Shown in pieces: positions 17,157 through 25,077 of a stretch of DNA of 64,000 bases (positions are counted from its first letter, which is position 1; each line of letters opens with the position of its first letter). The notes beneath the pieces are model-generated. The model saw nothing but the letters and a program-made list of their open reading frames with translations, did no database searches and was not told where the DNA came from. Source of the stretch: Arthrobacter sp. AQ5-05 (GTDB lineage Bacteria > Actinomycetota > Actinomycetes > Actinomycetales > Micrococcaceae); NCBI RefSeq assembly GCF_003287975.1, contig NZ_QMKQ01000001.1:124001-188000 (forward strand). The letters run 5' to 3'. Both the position numbers and the translations under genes were made by a program.

Positions 17157-17228
17157 ATGGGAGAGCTGCACGTCAACATGAACATCACGCTCGATGGGGT
17201 GGTCCAGGCAAACGGCGGCCCCGGCGGC
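17157..17228 (+). pseudogene. 5' remnant of a RibD-fold (dihydrofolate-reductase family) protein
   Basis: From the ATG after GAGGAG the reading MGELHVNMNITLDGVVQAN then GGPGG matches the N-terminus of RibD C-terminal-domain/DHFR-family proteins (the SLDGV-QAPGGP motif). Similarity stops after about 24 codons, and the terminator of the opposing gene begins 25 nt later. It looks like a gene truncated by deletion. Only a short motif supports this; chance is possible but the pattern and ribosome binding site are specific. Confidence 0.6.
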
Positions 17229-17253
17229 GTTCGGGTCGCGTGCACGCAAGAAA

Positions 17254-17290
17254 CCCGCCTGCCGACCGCGGGGAGCGGACGGCAGGCGGG
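17254..17290 (-). terminator. Terminator of the gene at 17316-17681
   Basis: A perfect 11-bp stem (CCCGCCTGCCG with CGGCAGGCGGG), 15-nt loop, just beyond the stop of the minus-strand gene. Confidence 0.75.
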
Positions 17291-17315
17291 CTCAATGGCC
17301 GTGCGGGCAGGTCCG

Positions 17316-17681
17316 CTAGGCCTTGTCTTCGTCGACGATGCCGTACATGCGCGTGGAAATGTCAGGGTACTCGAGGCGGGTCTTGCCCGCATCGAGCGGC
17401 GGCAGCTGGGCCGGTCCGTGCTCCACGCAATGCACGAAGTCGAATTCCGGCCACCACTTCTTGGGCCGCTCGGCCTCGGTGAATCCGCACACGGCGCAGG
17501 TCAGCTGGACCCAGACGGGGCGCTTGCCGGTGCGGTTGGCGCGCGACTGGATCAGCCAAGCCGGGGGATTGGCGTTCAGTTCGGCAAATTCCGCTTCGCT
17601 CATCCGCGGTGGGATGCCGTGGCGCTTGGCCATTTCCATGGGGATATCCAACGCAATCGCTGCGTCTCTACGTGTCATCAT
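17316..17681 (-). CDS. Conserved actinobacterial hypothetical protein with Cys/His cluster
   Basis: A 121-residue soluble protein. The N-terminus (RRDAAIALDIPMEMAKRHG) looks like a short helical DNA-binding or docking segment; the centre has NPPAWLIQSRANRTGKRPVW, then CAVCGFTEAERPKKWW and VHCVEHG, a possible metal-binding CxxC...CxxH set. I do not recognise a named family. TAGGGT at 17695-17690 (minus strand) ends 8 nt before the ATG at 17681, indicating a leaderless mRNA and favouring the first of two adjacent Met codons. Confidence 0.8.
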   Translation of the reverse strand: MMTRRDAAIALDIPMEMAKRHGIPPRMSEAEFAELNANPPAWLIQSRANRTGKRPVWVQLTCAVCGFTEAERPKKWWPEFDFVHCVEHGPAQLPPLDAGKTRLEYPDISTRMYGIVDEDKA

Positions 17682-17689
17682 CGTGCTTA

Positions 17690-17695
17690 ACCCTA
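17690..17695 (-). promoter_or_regulatory. -10 box of a leaderless gene
   Basis: TAGGGT on the minus strand, 8 nt before the ATG at 17681. Confidence 0.45.
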
Positions 17696-17848
17696 GGCCA
17701 CGAAACGTGACTCGGCGTGCCGCGGGTGAACATCGCCACGTCCTGGGGGGCAGGGAAGAATGGCCGAAAAGGGTCACGATTGTATTTCTTTGTGCGCGGC
17801 CACACATAATAGTCGCGCTTTATGACGATGATCACATAGGCTGAATGG

Positions 17849-17868
17849 GTTGTGGCCGATCCCACAAC
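17849..17868 (+). promoter_or_regulatory. Inverted repeat upstream of the ABC-importer operon
   Basis: GTTGTGG and CCACAAC flank a 6-nt spacer, 7-26 nt after a possible -10 box (TAGGCT, 17837-17842) and 31 nt before the ATG. Its position around the transcription start suits a repressor operator; an RNA hairpin is the alternative. Confidence 0.4.
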
Positions 17869-17899
17869 GCATGTGCTCGCAGACAGAAAAGGAACACTC

Positions 17900-19537
17900 A
17901 TGGCTCCCAAGAAGAACGGTGTGCGCCTAGCGGCCGCCGTCGTTGGCATCTCCGCCCTGGCGCTCACCGCATGTACCAGCCCGGCTGAGTCCCCGAACCC
18001 CGGAGGCGGCTCGGGCTCCGCCGCAGCCGGATCGACCGTTACCGTCGGCACGACCGACAAGGTCACTTCGCTTGACCCGGCCGGCTCGTATGACAATGGC
18101 TCATTCATGGTCATGAACCAGATCTACCCGTTCCTGCTGAACTCCAAGCCGGGATCCGCCGAGCCGGAGAACGACATGGCGGTATCGGCCGAGTTCACCA
18201 CTCCCACCGACTACACCGTCAAGCTCAAGCCGGGGCTCAAGTGGGCCAATGGCTCGGACCTCGACTCCAAGGACGTCAAGGCCAGCTTCGACCGCCAGGT
18301 GAAGATCGCCGACCCGAACGGTCCCTCCTCGCTGCTGGGCAACCTCGCCAGCGTCGAGGCCCCGGACGCCACCACCGTGGTCTTCAAGCTCAAGAGCGGC
18401 AACGACCAGACCTTCCCACAGGTGCTCACCAGCCCCGTGGGCCCGATCGTCGACGACGAGCTGTTCCCCGCCGACAAGGTCCTCGACGACGATGCAATCG
18501 TCAAGGGCAAGGCCTTCGCCGGCCAGTACACCATCGAGTCCTATGCCAAGAACTCGCTGATCTCTTTCAAGACCTTCGACGGCTACCAGGGCCTGCTGGG
18601 CAAGCCGGCCAACGCGGCCGCCAACATCAAGTACTACGCCGACTCGAACAACCTGAAGCTCGACGTGCAGCAGGGCAACATCGATGTTGCCTGGCGCTCG
18701 CTCTCGCCCACGGATGTCGAGGACCTGGCCAAGGATTCCAAGGTCAAGGTCCACAAGGGCGCCGGCGGCGAGCTGCGCTACATCGTGTTCAACTTCGACA
18801 TCATGCCGTTCGGCAACAAGACCTCGGACGCTGATGCGAAGAAGTCGCAGGCGGTCCGCCAAGCGGCGGCCCACCTGGTGGACCGCCAGGCCATCGCCAC
18901 CAAGGTCTACAAGGACACCTACATCCCGGCGTACTCCTACGTCCCGGCGGGCTTCACCGGAGCGATCGAGCCGCTGAAGGACCTCTACGGCCAGGACGGC
19001 GGTCCGTCGCAGGACAAGGCCAAGGCGGTGCTCGAAGCGGCCGGGGTCTCCACCCCGATCGACCTGAAGCTGCAGTACAACCCGGACCACTACGGCCCGA
19101 GCTCGGGCGACGAATACGCCATGGTGAAGAACCAGCTGGAGGCCGGAGGCCTGTTCAAGGTCGACCTGCAGTCCACCGAATGGGTCACCTACCAGAAGGC
19201 CCGCGTCACCGACTACCCGGCCTACCAGCTGGGTTGGTTCCCGGACTACTCCGATGCCGACAACTTCCTCTCGCCGTTCTTTGCCAAGGACAACTTCCTG
19301 GGCAACGGATACGACAATCCCGAGGTCGGCAAGCTGATCTCCGAACAGCGCGTGGAAACCGACCGTGCCAAGCGCACCGCGCTGATCGAGGAAATCCAGA
19401 CCAAGGTCGCCGGCGACCTCTCCACCCTGCCGCTGCTGCAGGGTGCCCAGGTAGCCGTGGCCGGAGCCGACGTGACGGGAGTCGAGACAACCCTCGACGC
19501 ATCGTTCAAGTTCCGCCTGGGAGTCCTGGCCAAGTAG
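17900..19537 (+). CDS. ABC transporter substrate-binding lipoprotein, peptide/opine/nickel family 5
   Basis: A 545-residue extracellular solute receptor. The signal peptide ends in the lipobox LTAC (lipidated Cys at residue 24), followed by a Ser/Gly linker. The mature domain shows the SBP family-5 pattern: VTSLDPAGSYDNG, KLKPGLKWANGSDLDSKDVK, GELRYIVFNFDI, QAAAHLVDRQAIA and YQLGWFPDYSDADNFLSPFF. It delivers ligand to the permeases encoded next. ATG chosen after AAAAGGAAC; the 16 in-frame codons upstream are not signal-like. A hairpin separates it from the permeases. Confidence 0.93.
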   Translation: MAPKKNGVRLAAAVVGISALALTACTSPAESPNPGGGSGSAAAGSTVTVGTTDKVTSLDPAGSYDNGSFMVMNQIYPFLLNSKPGSAEPENDMAVSAEFTTPTDYTVKLKPGLKWANGSDLDSKDVKASFDRQVKIADPNGPSSLLGNLASVEAPDATTVVFKLKSGNDQTFPQVLTSPVGPIVDDELFPADKVLDDDAIVKGKAFAGQYTIESYAKNSLISFKTFDGYQGLLGKPANAAANIKYYADSNNLKLDVQQGNIDVAWRSLSPTDVEDLAKDSKVKVHKGAGGELRYIVFNFDIMPFGNKTSDADAKKSQAVRQAAAHLVDRQAIATKVYKDTYIPAYSYVPAGFTGAIEPLKDLYGQDGGPSQDKAKAVLEAAGVSTPIDLKLQYNPDHYGPSSGDEYAMVKNQLEAGGLFKVDLQSTEWVTYQKARVTDYPAYQLGWFPDYSDADNFLSPFFAKDNFLGNGYDNPEVGKLISEQRVETDRAKRTALIEEIQTKVAGDLSTLPLLQGAQVAVAGADVTGVETTLDASFKFRLGVLAK

Positions 19538-19564
19538 AGACCACCACCTCCAGGGACCGCGACG

Positions 19565-19594
19565 GTGCCCGTTCCCGAACGCGGGAACGGGCAC
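19565..19594 (+). terminator. Hairpin between receptor and permease genes
   Basis: A perfect 13-bp stem (GTGCCCGTTCCCG with CGGGAACGGGCAC) and 4-nt loop, 27 nt after the receptor stop. In many ABC operons such a structure protects or terminates the receptor mRNA, giving receptor excess over permease. The permeases show no obvious separate promoter. Confidence 0.65.
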
Positions 19595-19646
19595 TCGCGG
19601 TCCCCTTTTCGGTACACCATCCTTTTTGAGCTAGGACCCACAGTCA

Positions 19647-20741
19647 ATGGCCATCATGACCGATCTCGCCGAGGACCCCTCGGCACCAACGACGCCGAAC
19701 ACGGCGACACCAAAGGCGGGAGGCAGCTTTGCACGTTACCTCGTCACGCGTTTCCTGCTGATCTTCCCCACCATCTTCATCCTCGTCACCCTCGTGTTCT
19801 TCCTCATGCGGGTCACCGGTGACCCGATCACCGCGGCCCTGGGCGGGCGGCTGACCCCGGACCAGCTCGCGGAGCGCATTTCCGCCGCCGGATACGACCG
19901 GCCGGTGCTGGTCCAGTACTTCGAATACCTGGGCCAGATCTTCACCGGCAACTTCGGACGCACCATCTCCGACAACCGCGCGGTGACCGAGGTGCTGACC
20001 ACCTTCGGCGCCGCCACAGCTGAACTGGCCTTCAACTCCCTGGTCATTGCGCTGCTGATCGGCATCCCGTTCGGGCTGATGGCCGCCAAACTGCGCGACC
20101 GCTGGCCCGACGCGATCCTGCGCGTCTTCGCGATCCTGTGCTACGCCACCCCGGTGTTCTTCGCCGGTCTGCTGCTCAAGCTGATCTTCGGGGTCTGGCT
20201 CGGCTGGCTGCCGATCGCCGGGCGCGCGGGCATCAGCGCCGAGCTGCAACTGACCTCGTTGCAGAACCCCACGGGCATCTACCTGCTCGATGCGCTGCGC
20301 TCCGGGAACATGTCCGCGGCCTCCGACGTCATCGAGCACGCGATCCTGCCCGCAGTGGCCCTGGGCCTGCTCACCGCCGGGGTGTTCCTGCGCCTGGTGC
20401 GCACCAACGTCATCGGCACCCTGGGCCGCGAGTACGTGGAGGCCGGCCGCTCGCGCGGGGTTTCCGAGTACCGGTTGCTCACCAAACACGCCTACCGCCC
20501 GGCGCTGATCCCGATCATCACCGTGATGGGCCTGCAGATCGCGCTGCTGCTGGGAGGTGCGGTGCTGACCGAGACCACCTTCGAGTGGAAGGGCCTGGGC
20601 TTCATGCTCGCCCAGTACCTCACGGCTCGCGACTTCGTGGCCGTGCAGGGCATCGTGGTGCTGCTGGCGGTCATCGTCGCGGTCACCAACTTCATCGTGG
20701 ACATCATTGCCGCGCTCATCGACCCGCGAGTGAGGTTCTAG
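19647..20741 (+). CDS. ABC transporter permease, DppB/OppB type
   Basis: A 364-residue inner-membrane permease with six predicted helices. After a 30-residue cytoplasmic start, RYLVTRFLLIFPTIFILVTL is the first helix; GDP motif in MRVTGDPITAALG; the ABC-coupling EAA loop is EYVEAGRSRGVSEYRLLTKHAYR near residue 265. C-terminus is LIDPRVRF, the usual DppB ending. Forms the channel with the next gene's product. Confidence 0.93.
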   Translation: MAIMTDLAEDPSAPTTPNTATPKAGGSFARYLVTRFLLIFPTIFILVTLVFFLMRVTGDPITAALGGRLTPDQLAERISAAGYDRPVLVQYFEYLGQIFTGNFGRTISDNRAVTEVLTTFGAATAELAFNSLVIALLIGIPFGLMAAKLRDRWPDAILRVFAILCYATPVFFAGLLLKLIFGVWLGWLPIAGRAGISAELQLTSLQNPTGIYLLDALRSGNMSAASDVIEHAILPAVALGLLTAGVFLRLVRTNVIGTLGREYVEAGRSRGVSEYRLLTKHAYRPALIPIITVMGLQIALLLGGAVLTETTFEWKGLGFMLAQYLTARDFVAVQGIVVLLAVIVAVTNFIVDIIAALIDPRVRF

Positions 20742-20744
20742 GAC

Positions 20745-21716
20745 ATGGCAAGCACAACCCCAACCCTGGCGGCCAGGCGCTCCTGGGCCGATCGGCTGCC
20801 GATCATCTCGCACTACCGGATGAGTGCCGGGCTGCAGCGCGGGATGCTCGTCGCCGGCCTGGTGCTGTCCCTGGTGTTCGTGCTGGCCGCGGCCTTCGCG
20901 CCGCTGCTGGCACCGTACGGCTTCGCACAGATCTCCGATGCCGAGGGGGACTTCCCGACGCAGGCGGCACCGGGCGGAAAGTTCCTCTGGGGCACCACCG
21001 TGGGCGGCTTCGACGTCTTCTCGCGCACCCTGTGGGGTGCGCAGACCGCGTTGCTGGTCATCGTCATCGCGGTCATCGCCTCGATCTTCCTGGGTGTCTT
21101 CCTGGGCCTGGTCTCCGGCTACCTCGGCGGCTGGCTCGACCGCATCCTGGTGGTGCTGGCCGACGCGATCTACGCCTTCCCGTCGCTGCTGCTGGCCATC
21201 GTCATGTCGATCGTGATCACCGGCGGGCAGTCCGATCTCTGGGGCGGCATCCTTGCCGCGGCCATCTCCATCACCGTGGTCTTCATCCCGCAGTACTTCC
21301 GCGTGATCCGGGCCGAGACCGTGCGGCTGAAGGCCGAGCCCTTCGTTGAATCCGCTAAGGTGGTCGGCGCCTCCACCTGGCGGATCATGTTCAAGCACGT
21401 GTTCAGGAACGCGACCCGCACGCTGCCGTTGATCTTCACCCTCAACGCCTCCGAGGCGCTGCTGACCCTGGCCGGCCTGGGCTTCCTGGGGTTCGGCATC
21501 GAACCGACCAAGGCCGCCGAATGGGGATACGACCTCAACCGCGCGCTGTCCGATGCGACAAGCGGCATCTGGTGGACCGGGGTCTTCCCCGGCGCTGCCA
21601 TCGTGCTCACCGTGCTGGGGCTGACCCTGGTGGGCGAATCCATGAACGACCTGGCCGACCCGCGTCTGCGGTTGCGCCGAAAAGCAAAGCGTCGCGGCGG
21701 AAAGGCCACAGCATGA
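20745..21716 (+). CDS. ABC transporter permease, DppC/OppC type
   Basis: A 323-residue permease, 3 nt after the DppB-type gene. N-terminal helix LVLSLVFVLAAAFAPLLAP, periplasmic GTTVGGFDVFSRTLWGAQTA (the GTD-GRD-like segment of the family), coupling loop AEPFVESAKVVGASTWRIMFKHVF and C-terminal LADPRLRLRRK. It pairs with the DppB-type subunit. Its stop overlaps the ATPase start by 4 nt (ATGA). Confidence 0.93.
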   Translation: MASTTPTLAARRSWADRLPIISHYRMSAGLQRGMLVAGLVLSLVFVLAAAFAPLLAPYGFAQISDAEGDFPTQAAPGGKFLWGTTVGGFDVFSRTLWGAQTALLVIVIAVIASIFLGVFLGLVSGYLGGWLDRILVVLADAIYAFPSLLLAIVMSIVITGGQSDLWGGILAAAISITVVFIPQYFRVIRAETVRLKAEPFVESAKVVGASTWRIMFKHVFRNATRTLPLIFTLNASEALLTLAGLGFLGFGIEPTKAAEWGYDLNRALSDATSGIWWTGVFPGAAIVLTVLGLTLVGESMNDLADPRLRLRRKAKRRGGKATA

Positions 21717-23395
21717 ACGCGCACCGCAAGGCGGTCATCGGCCGGGCCGACGGCACCGTCCTGTCCATCGAGGACCTGGAGGTCACCTTCACCACCGACG
21801 CCGGGGAGGTTCCCGCGGTGCGCGGGGTCAGCTTCGATGTTGCCGCCGGGGAAGTCGTCGCGGTGGTCGGCGAGTCCGGCTCCGGCAAGTCCGTGACCGC
21901 ACGCACCATCCTGGGGCTGCTGGCCGAGACCGCGGTGGCCCGCGGCGCGGTGGTGCTCAAGGGCAACAACATGCTCACGCTCTCCGCGCACCAGCTGCGT
22001 GCGGTGCGCGGGGACGACGTATCGATGGTCTTCCAGGAGCCCTCGACCGCGCTGAACCCGGTCTACACCGTCGGCTGGCAGATCGCCGAGGGCATCCGCG
22101 CCCACGGGAAGGTCTCCAGGAAGGAGGCCAGGGCCAGGGCCGTCGAGGTGCTGCGCAAGGTCGGCATCCCGGAACCGGAGAAACGGGTCGACCACTACCC
22201 GCACCAGTTCTCCGGCGGGCAGAAGCAACGCGTGATCATTGCCGCGGCACTCGCGCTGAACCCGGCGCTGATCGTCGCCGACGAACCCACCACCGCACTT
22301 GATGTCACGGTGCAGGCCGAGATCCTCGAGCTGCTGCGCGAGGTGCGCGACGACTTCAACACCGGGATCGTGCTGATCACCCACAACATGGGCGTGGTCG
22401 CGGACCTGGCCGATCGCGTCGTGGTGATGTACCAGGGCAAGGTGGTGGAAACCGCGCCGAGCTCCGAGCTCTTCGCCGACCCGCGTGAGGACTACACCAA
22501 GGCGCTGCTGGCCGCGGTGCCGCACCTGGGCCGCAACTCCGCCTCCGCGGGCATGGTCTCGCGTTCCGGGCAGGAGAAGGAGGTGCTGGTGCAGGCCACC
22601 AACCTGAACATCACCTACCCCGGGCGCATGGGCACCCCGGCCTTCACCGCGGTGGACGACGTGTCGCTGCAGATCTGCGCCGGCGAGGTGTACGGTCTGG
22701 TGGGCGAGTCCGGTTCCGGCAAGACCACCATCGGGAGGGCCATCGCCGGGCTGAACAAGGTCAGCGGCGGATCGCTGAGAGTACTGGGGCACGAGATGCT
22801 CGGGTTCAAGGAGCGCAGCTTCAAGAAGGTCCGCCAGGACATCGGTTTCGTGTTCCAGGACCCGGCCGCGAGCTTCAACCCGCAGCTTTCCATCGGCGAG
22901 TGCGTCGCCGAGCCGCTGATCGTGCACCGCTCGCTCGATGCCCGTGGCGCGCGCAAGCGCGTCGAGGAGCTGCTCGAGGCGGTGCAGCTGCCCAAGGCAT
23001 TTGCCGCGCGCTTCCCGCACGAGCTCTCCGGCGGCCAGCGCCAGCGTGCCTCGCTGGCCCGGGCGCTGGCGCTGGATCCGAAGCTGTTGGTCGCCGACGA
23101 GCCGACCAGTGCGCTGGATGTCTCGGTGCAGGCCAAGGTGTTGGAGCTGTTCAAGGAGCTGCAGGCCGAGCTTGGCTTCGCGGCCCTGTTCATCTCCCAC
23201 GACCTGGCCGTCGTGGACATGCTCTCCACCTGGGTGGGTGTGCTCTACCGCGGCAAGCTCGTCGAGGAGGGCATCGGCAACCAGGTCATGGGCGACCCGC
23301 AGCACCCTTACACCCGGCGGCTCATCGCCTCGCTGCCGGTCCCCGACCCCGTGGAGCAGGCCATCCGCCGCGAGGCGTTCCTCAGGGCCGTCTAG
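21713..23395 (+). CDS. Fused double ABC ATPase, DppD-DppF type
   Basis: A 560-residue protein with two complete ABC domains. First: Walker A GESGSGKSV, signature FSGGQKQRV, Walker B ALIVADEPTTALD. Second (from about 290): Walker A GESGSGKTT, signature LSGGQRQRA, Walker B KLLVADEPTSALD. Thus both ATPases of the importer sit in one chain, replacing separate DppD and DppF. Each half keeps the family's trailing segment (DPREDYTKALLAAVPHL; DPQHPYTRRLIASLPVPDP). Start ATG overlaps the upstream stop; a terminator follows. Confidence 0.94.
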   Translation: MNAHRKAVIGRADGTVLSIEDLEVTFTTDAGEVPAVRGVSFDVAAGEVVAVVGESGSGKSVTARTILGLLAETAVARGAVVLKGNNMLTLSAHQLRAVRGDDVSMVFQEPSTALNPVYTVGWQIAEGIRAHGKVSRKEARARAVEVLRKVGIPEPEKRVDHYPHQFSGGQKQRVIIAAALALNPALIVADEPTTALDVTVQAEILELLREVRDDFNTGIVLITHNMGVVADLADRVVVMYQGKVVETAPSSELFADPREDYTKALLAAVPHLGRNSASAGMVSRSGQEKEVLVQATNLNITYPGRMGTPAFTAVDDVSLQICAGEVYGLVGESGSGKTTIGRAIAGLNKVSGGSLRVLGHEMLGFKERSFKKVRQDIGFVFQDPAASFNPQLSIGECVAEPLIVHRSLDARGARKRVEELLEAVQLPKAFAARFPHELSGGQRQRASLARALALDPKLLVADEPTSALDVSVQAKVLELFKELQAELGFAALFISHDLAVVDMLSTWVGVLYRGKLVEEGIGNQVMGDPQHPYTRRLIASLPVPDPVEQAIRREAFLRAV

Positions 23396-23442
23396 GCCAA
23401 GCGGTTTCGCCCCGGGTTCCCGCTCCGGCGGGTGCACGGCGC

Positions 23443-23475
23443 GGGGGCGGTCCACCACGGTGGGCCGCCCCCTTT
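23443..23475 (+). terminator. Terminator of the ABC-importer operon
   Basis: GGGGGCGGTCCAC pairs with GTGGGCCGCCCCC (one T-G pair), followed by TTT; 47 nt after the ATPase stop. Confidence 0.75.
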
Positions 23476-23562
23476 GCCGTCCCCGCCCGAGGTCCCCGGC
23501 CGTGCAACCGAAGCCGTCCGGGGTGCGCGTGTCACGGTTGGGTGCATTCAAGCGCGCAACCC

Positions 23563-23568
23563 TAGACT
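23563..23568 (+). promoter_or_regulatory. -10 box of leaderless chorismate mutase gene
   Basis: TAGACT ends 7 nt before the ATG at 23576; no ribosome binding site. Confidence 0.5.
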
Positions 23569-23575
23569 TGGGTTC

Positions 23576-23968
23576 ATGAGCCAACAGAACCACGCACAGG
23601 TGCCAGACAACGCCGAAACCGGCGCCTACGACCCCGCCGCCAGTTCCCTGGCCGACACCGTCCAGAAAGAGGTCATGGAGGAGCTGCTGTCCATCCGCAG
23701 CAGCATCGACAACTTCGACGCGACGCTGGTCTACCTGCTGGCCGAACGCTTCAAGGCGACCCAGCGGGTCGGCCACCTCAAGGCGGTGCACGCGCTGCCG
23801 CCGAGCGACCCGGGCAGGGAAAAAGCGCAGATAGAGCGCCTGCGCCGCCTCGCCCAGGAGGCGCACCTGGACCCGGAATTCGCCGAGAAGTTCATGAACT
23901 TCATCATTTCCGAGGTCATCAGGCACCACCAGACGATATCGGCGACGCACGCGGAGAACGGCAACTAG
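23576..23968 (+). CDS. aroQ: Chorismate mutase, AroQ class
   Basis: A 130-residue all-helical chorismate mutase converting chorismate to prephenate for Phe/Tyr synthesis. Residues 30-110 hold the fold: LLSIRSSIDNFDATLVYLLA, AERFKATQRVGHLKA (Arg and Lys active-site positions), REKAQIERLRRLAQ and FMNFIISEVIRHHQ. The first 30 residues are an extension without clear function. No signal peptide, so it is a cytoplasmic (not secreted *AroQ) form. Next gene starts 2 nt downstream. Confidence 0.92.
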   Translation: MSQQNHAQVPDNAETGAYDPAASSLADTVQKEVMEELLSIRSSIDNFDATLVYLLAERFKATQRVGHLKAVHALPPSDPGREKAQIERLRRLAQEAHLDPEFAEKFMNFIISEVIRHHQTISATHAENGN

Positions 23969-23969
23969 C

Positions 23970-25061
23970 GTGGAACCCGACACCCGCCCCGGCATCCACC
24001 CCGAGCCGGAACCCGGATCCGGCACGCGGGCAGCGGCGCGCCAGGTCCAGGCCAGCGCGCACGGGCCCATGCCCGGCAGCGACCCGATGGAATCCGTGCT
24101 GGTGATCCGCGGCGAGATCGGCGCGCCCAACCTGCCGCACCTGCACCAGCTTCCGGGCCGCGGTGTCGGCTCCGACGTGATCGGCCGCGGCGCGCAGCTG
24201 CTGGAGGAAATGGTCGTGGACCTGCAGCCCTACGGCTGGCGCCTGGCCGCGGCCCCGGGCATCGATGCCCGGCGGGCCGCCTCCGCGCTGCGCACCGACC
24301 TGAACGTGCTGGCCGATGCCATCGGCGCCGAGGAATCCGGCGGCACCGAGCTGAAGATCCAGTTCCCGGGCCCGGCCACGCTGGCCGCAAACCTGCACCT
24401 GCACCACGGCGAACGAGCCGTCTCCGACCACGGGGCCCGACGCGACCTGGCCCAGTCCCTGGCGCTGGGTGCCGCCCGGCACCTCGAAGCGGTCTCCCGG
24501 ATGACCGGCGGGCAGCAGATCACCGTGTACATCGACGAGCCCGACGCCGGGGCGGTGCTCAACGGGACGCTGCCGACCTCCAGCGGCTACCGCACGCTGC
24601 GCTCGGTGCCCGCCGCCGAGCTGCGCGGCTGGTGGAGCGAACTGGTCGAGGCGCTGCGGGGCGCCGGCGCCGGGGAGGTCGTCATCGGCGCCGAGGCCGA
24701 ACCCGGGACCTGGACGGGTCTTGCCGCCACCGCGCTGGAGGCGGGTGCCGATTCGCTGGGCGCCAATGCCGCCTCGCTGACCGTGCCCGGGTGGGAGCTG
24801 GTTGCCGGGGCGGTGGAATCCGGCACGCGACTGTGGCTCGGTACCGTGGACGCCGGCTCGAAGCTGCCCGGCGTCGTGGAGGCCGTCAACGCCATCCGCC
24901 GTCCGTGGCGCCAGCTCGGGCTGCCCGATGCGGCGCTCGGCGCCCTGGTGCTGATGCCTTCGGCCGGTCTGGCCGAGCTGTCCCCGGCACAGGCGACCGC
25001 GGTGCTCGGGCGCCTGGCAGGCTACGCCGAGGCGCTGAACCAGGTCCGCGTCGACGGCTAG
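23970..25061 (+). CDS. MetE-like (cobalamin-independent methionine synthase family) protein without cysteine
   Basis: A 363-residue protein similar to actinobacterial proteins annotated as vitamin-B12-independent methionine synthase (Rv3015c type). Seen: RGEIGAPNLPHLHQLPGRG, VVDLQPYGWRLA, TELKIQFPGPATLAANL and TVYIDEPDAGAVL, the TIM-barrel motifs of MetE C-terminal domains. MetE needs a His-Cys-Glu-Cys zinc site, but this protein contains no cysteine at all, so classical methyl transfer to homocysteine cannot operate. Its true reaction is unknown. GTG start; nearly abuts aroQ, implying an operon. Confidence 0.85.
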   Translation: MEPDTRPGIHPEPEPGSGTRAAARQVQASAHGPMPGSDPMESVLVIRGEIGAPNLPHLHQLPGRGVGSDVIGRGAQLLEEMVVDLQPYGWRLAAAPGIDARRAASALRTDLNVLADAIGAEESGGTELKIQFPGPATLAANLHLHHGERAVSDHGARRDLAQSLALGAARHLEAVSRMTGGQQITVYIDEPDAGAVLNGTLPTSSGYRTLRSVPAAELRGWWSELVEALRGAGAGEVVIGAEAEPGTWTGLAATALEAGADSLGANAASLTVPGWELVAGAVESGTRLWLGTVDAGSKLPGVVEAVNAIRRPWRQLGLPDAALGALVLMPSAGLAELSPAQATAVLGRLAGYAEALNQVRVDG

Positions 25062-25077
25062 GGCCACAGGTACGGGC

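Noticed and set aside
21170-24130. 986-codon antisense frame over the ABC ATPase
   Set aside because: Contradicted by two intact ABC domains on the plus strand; no known motif.
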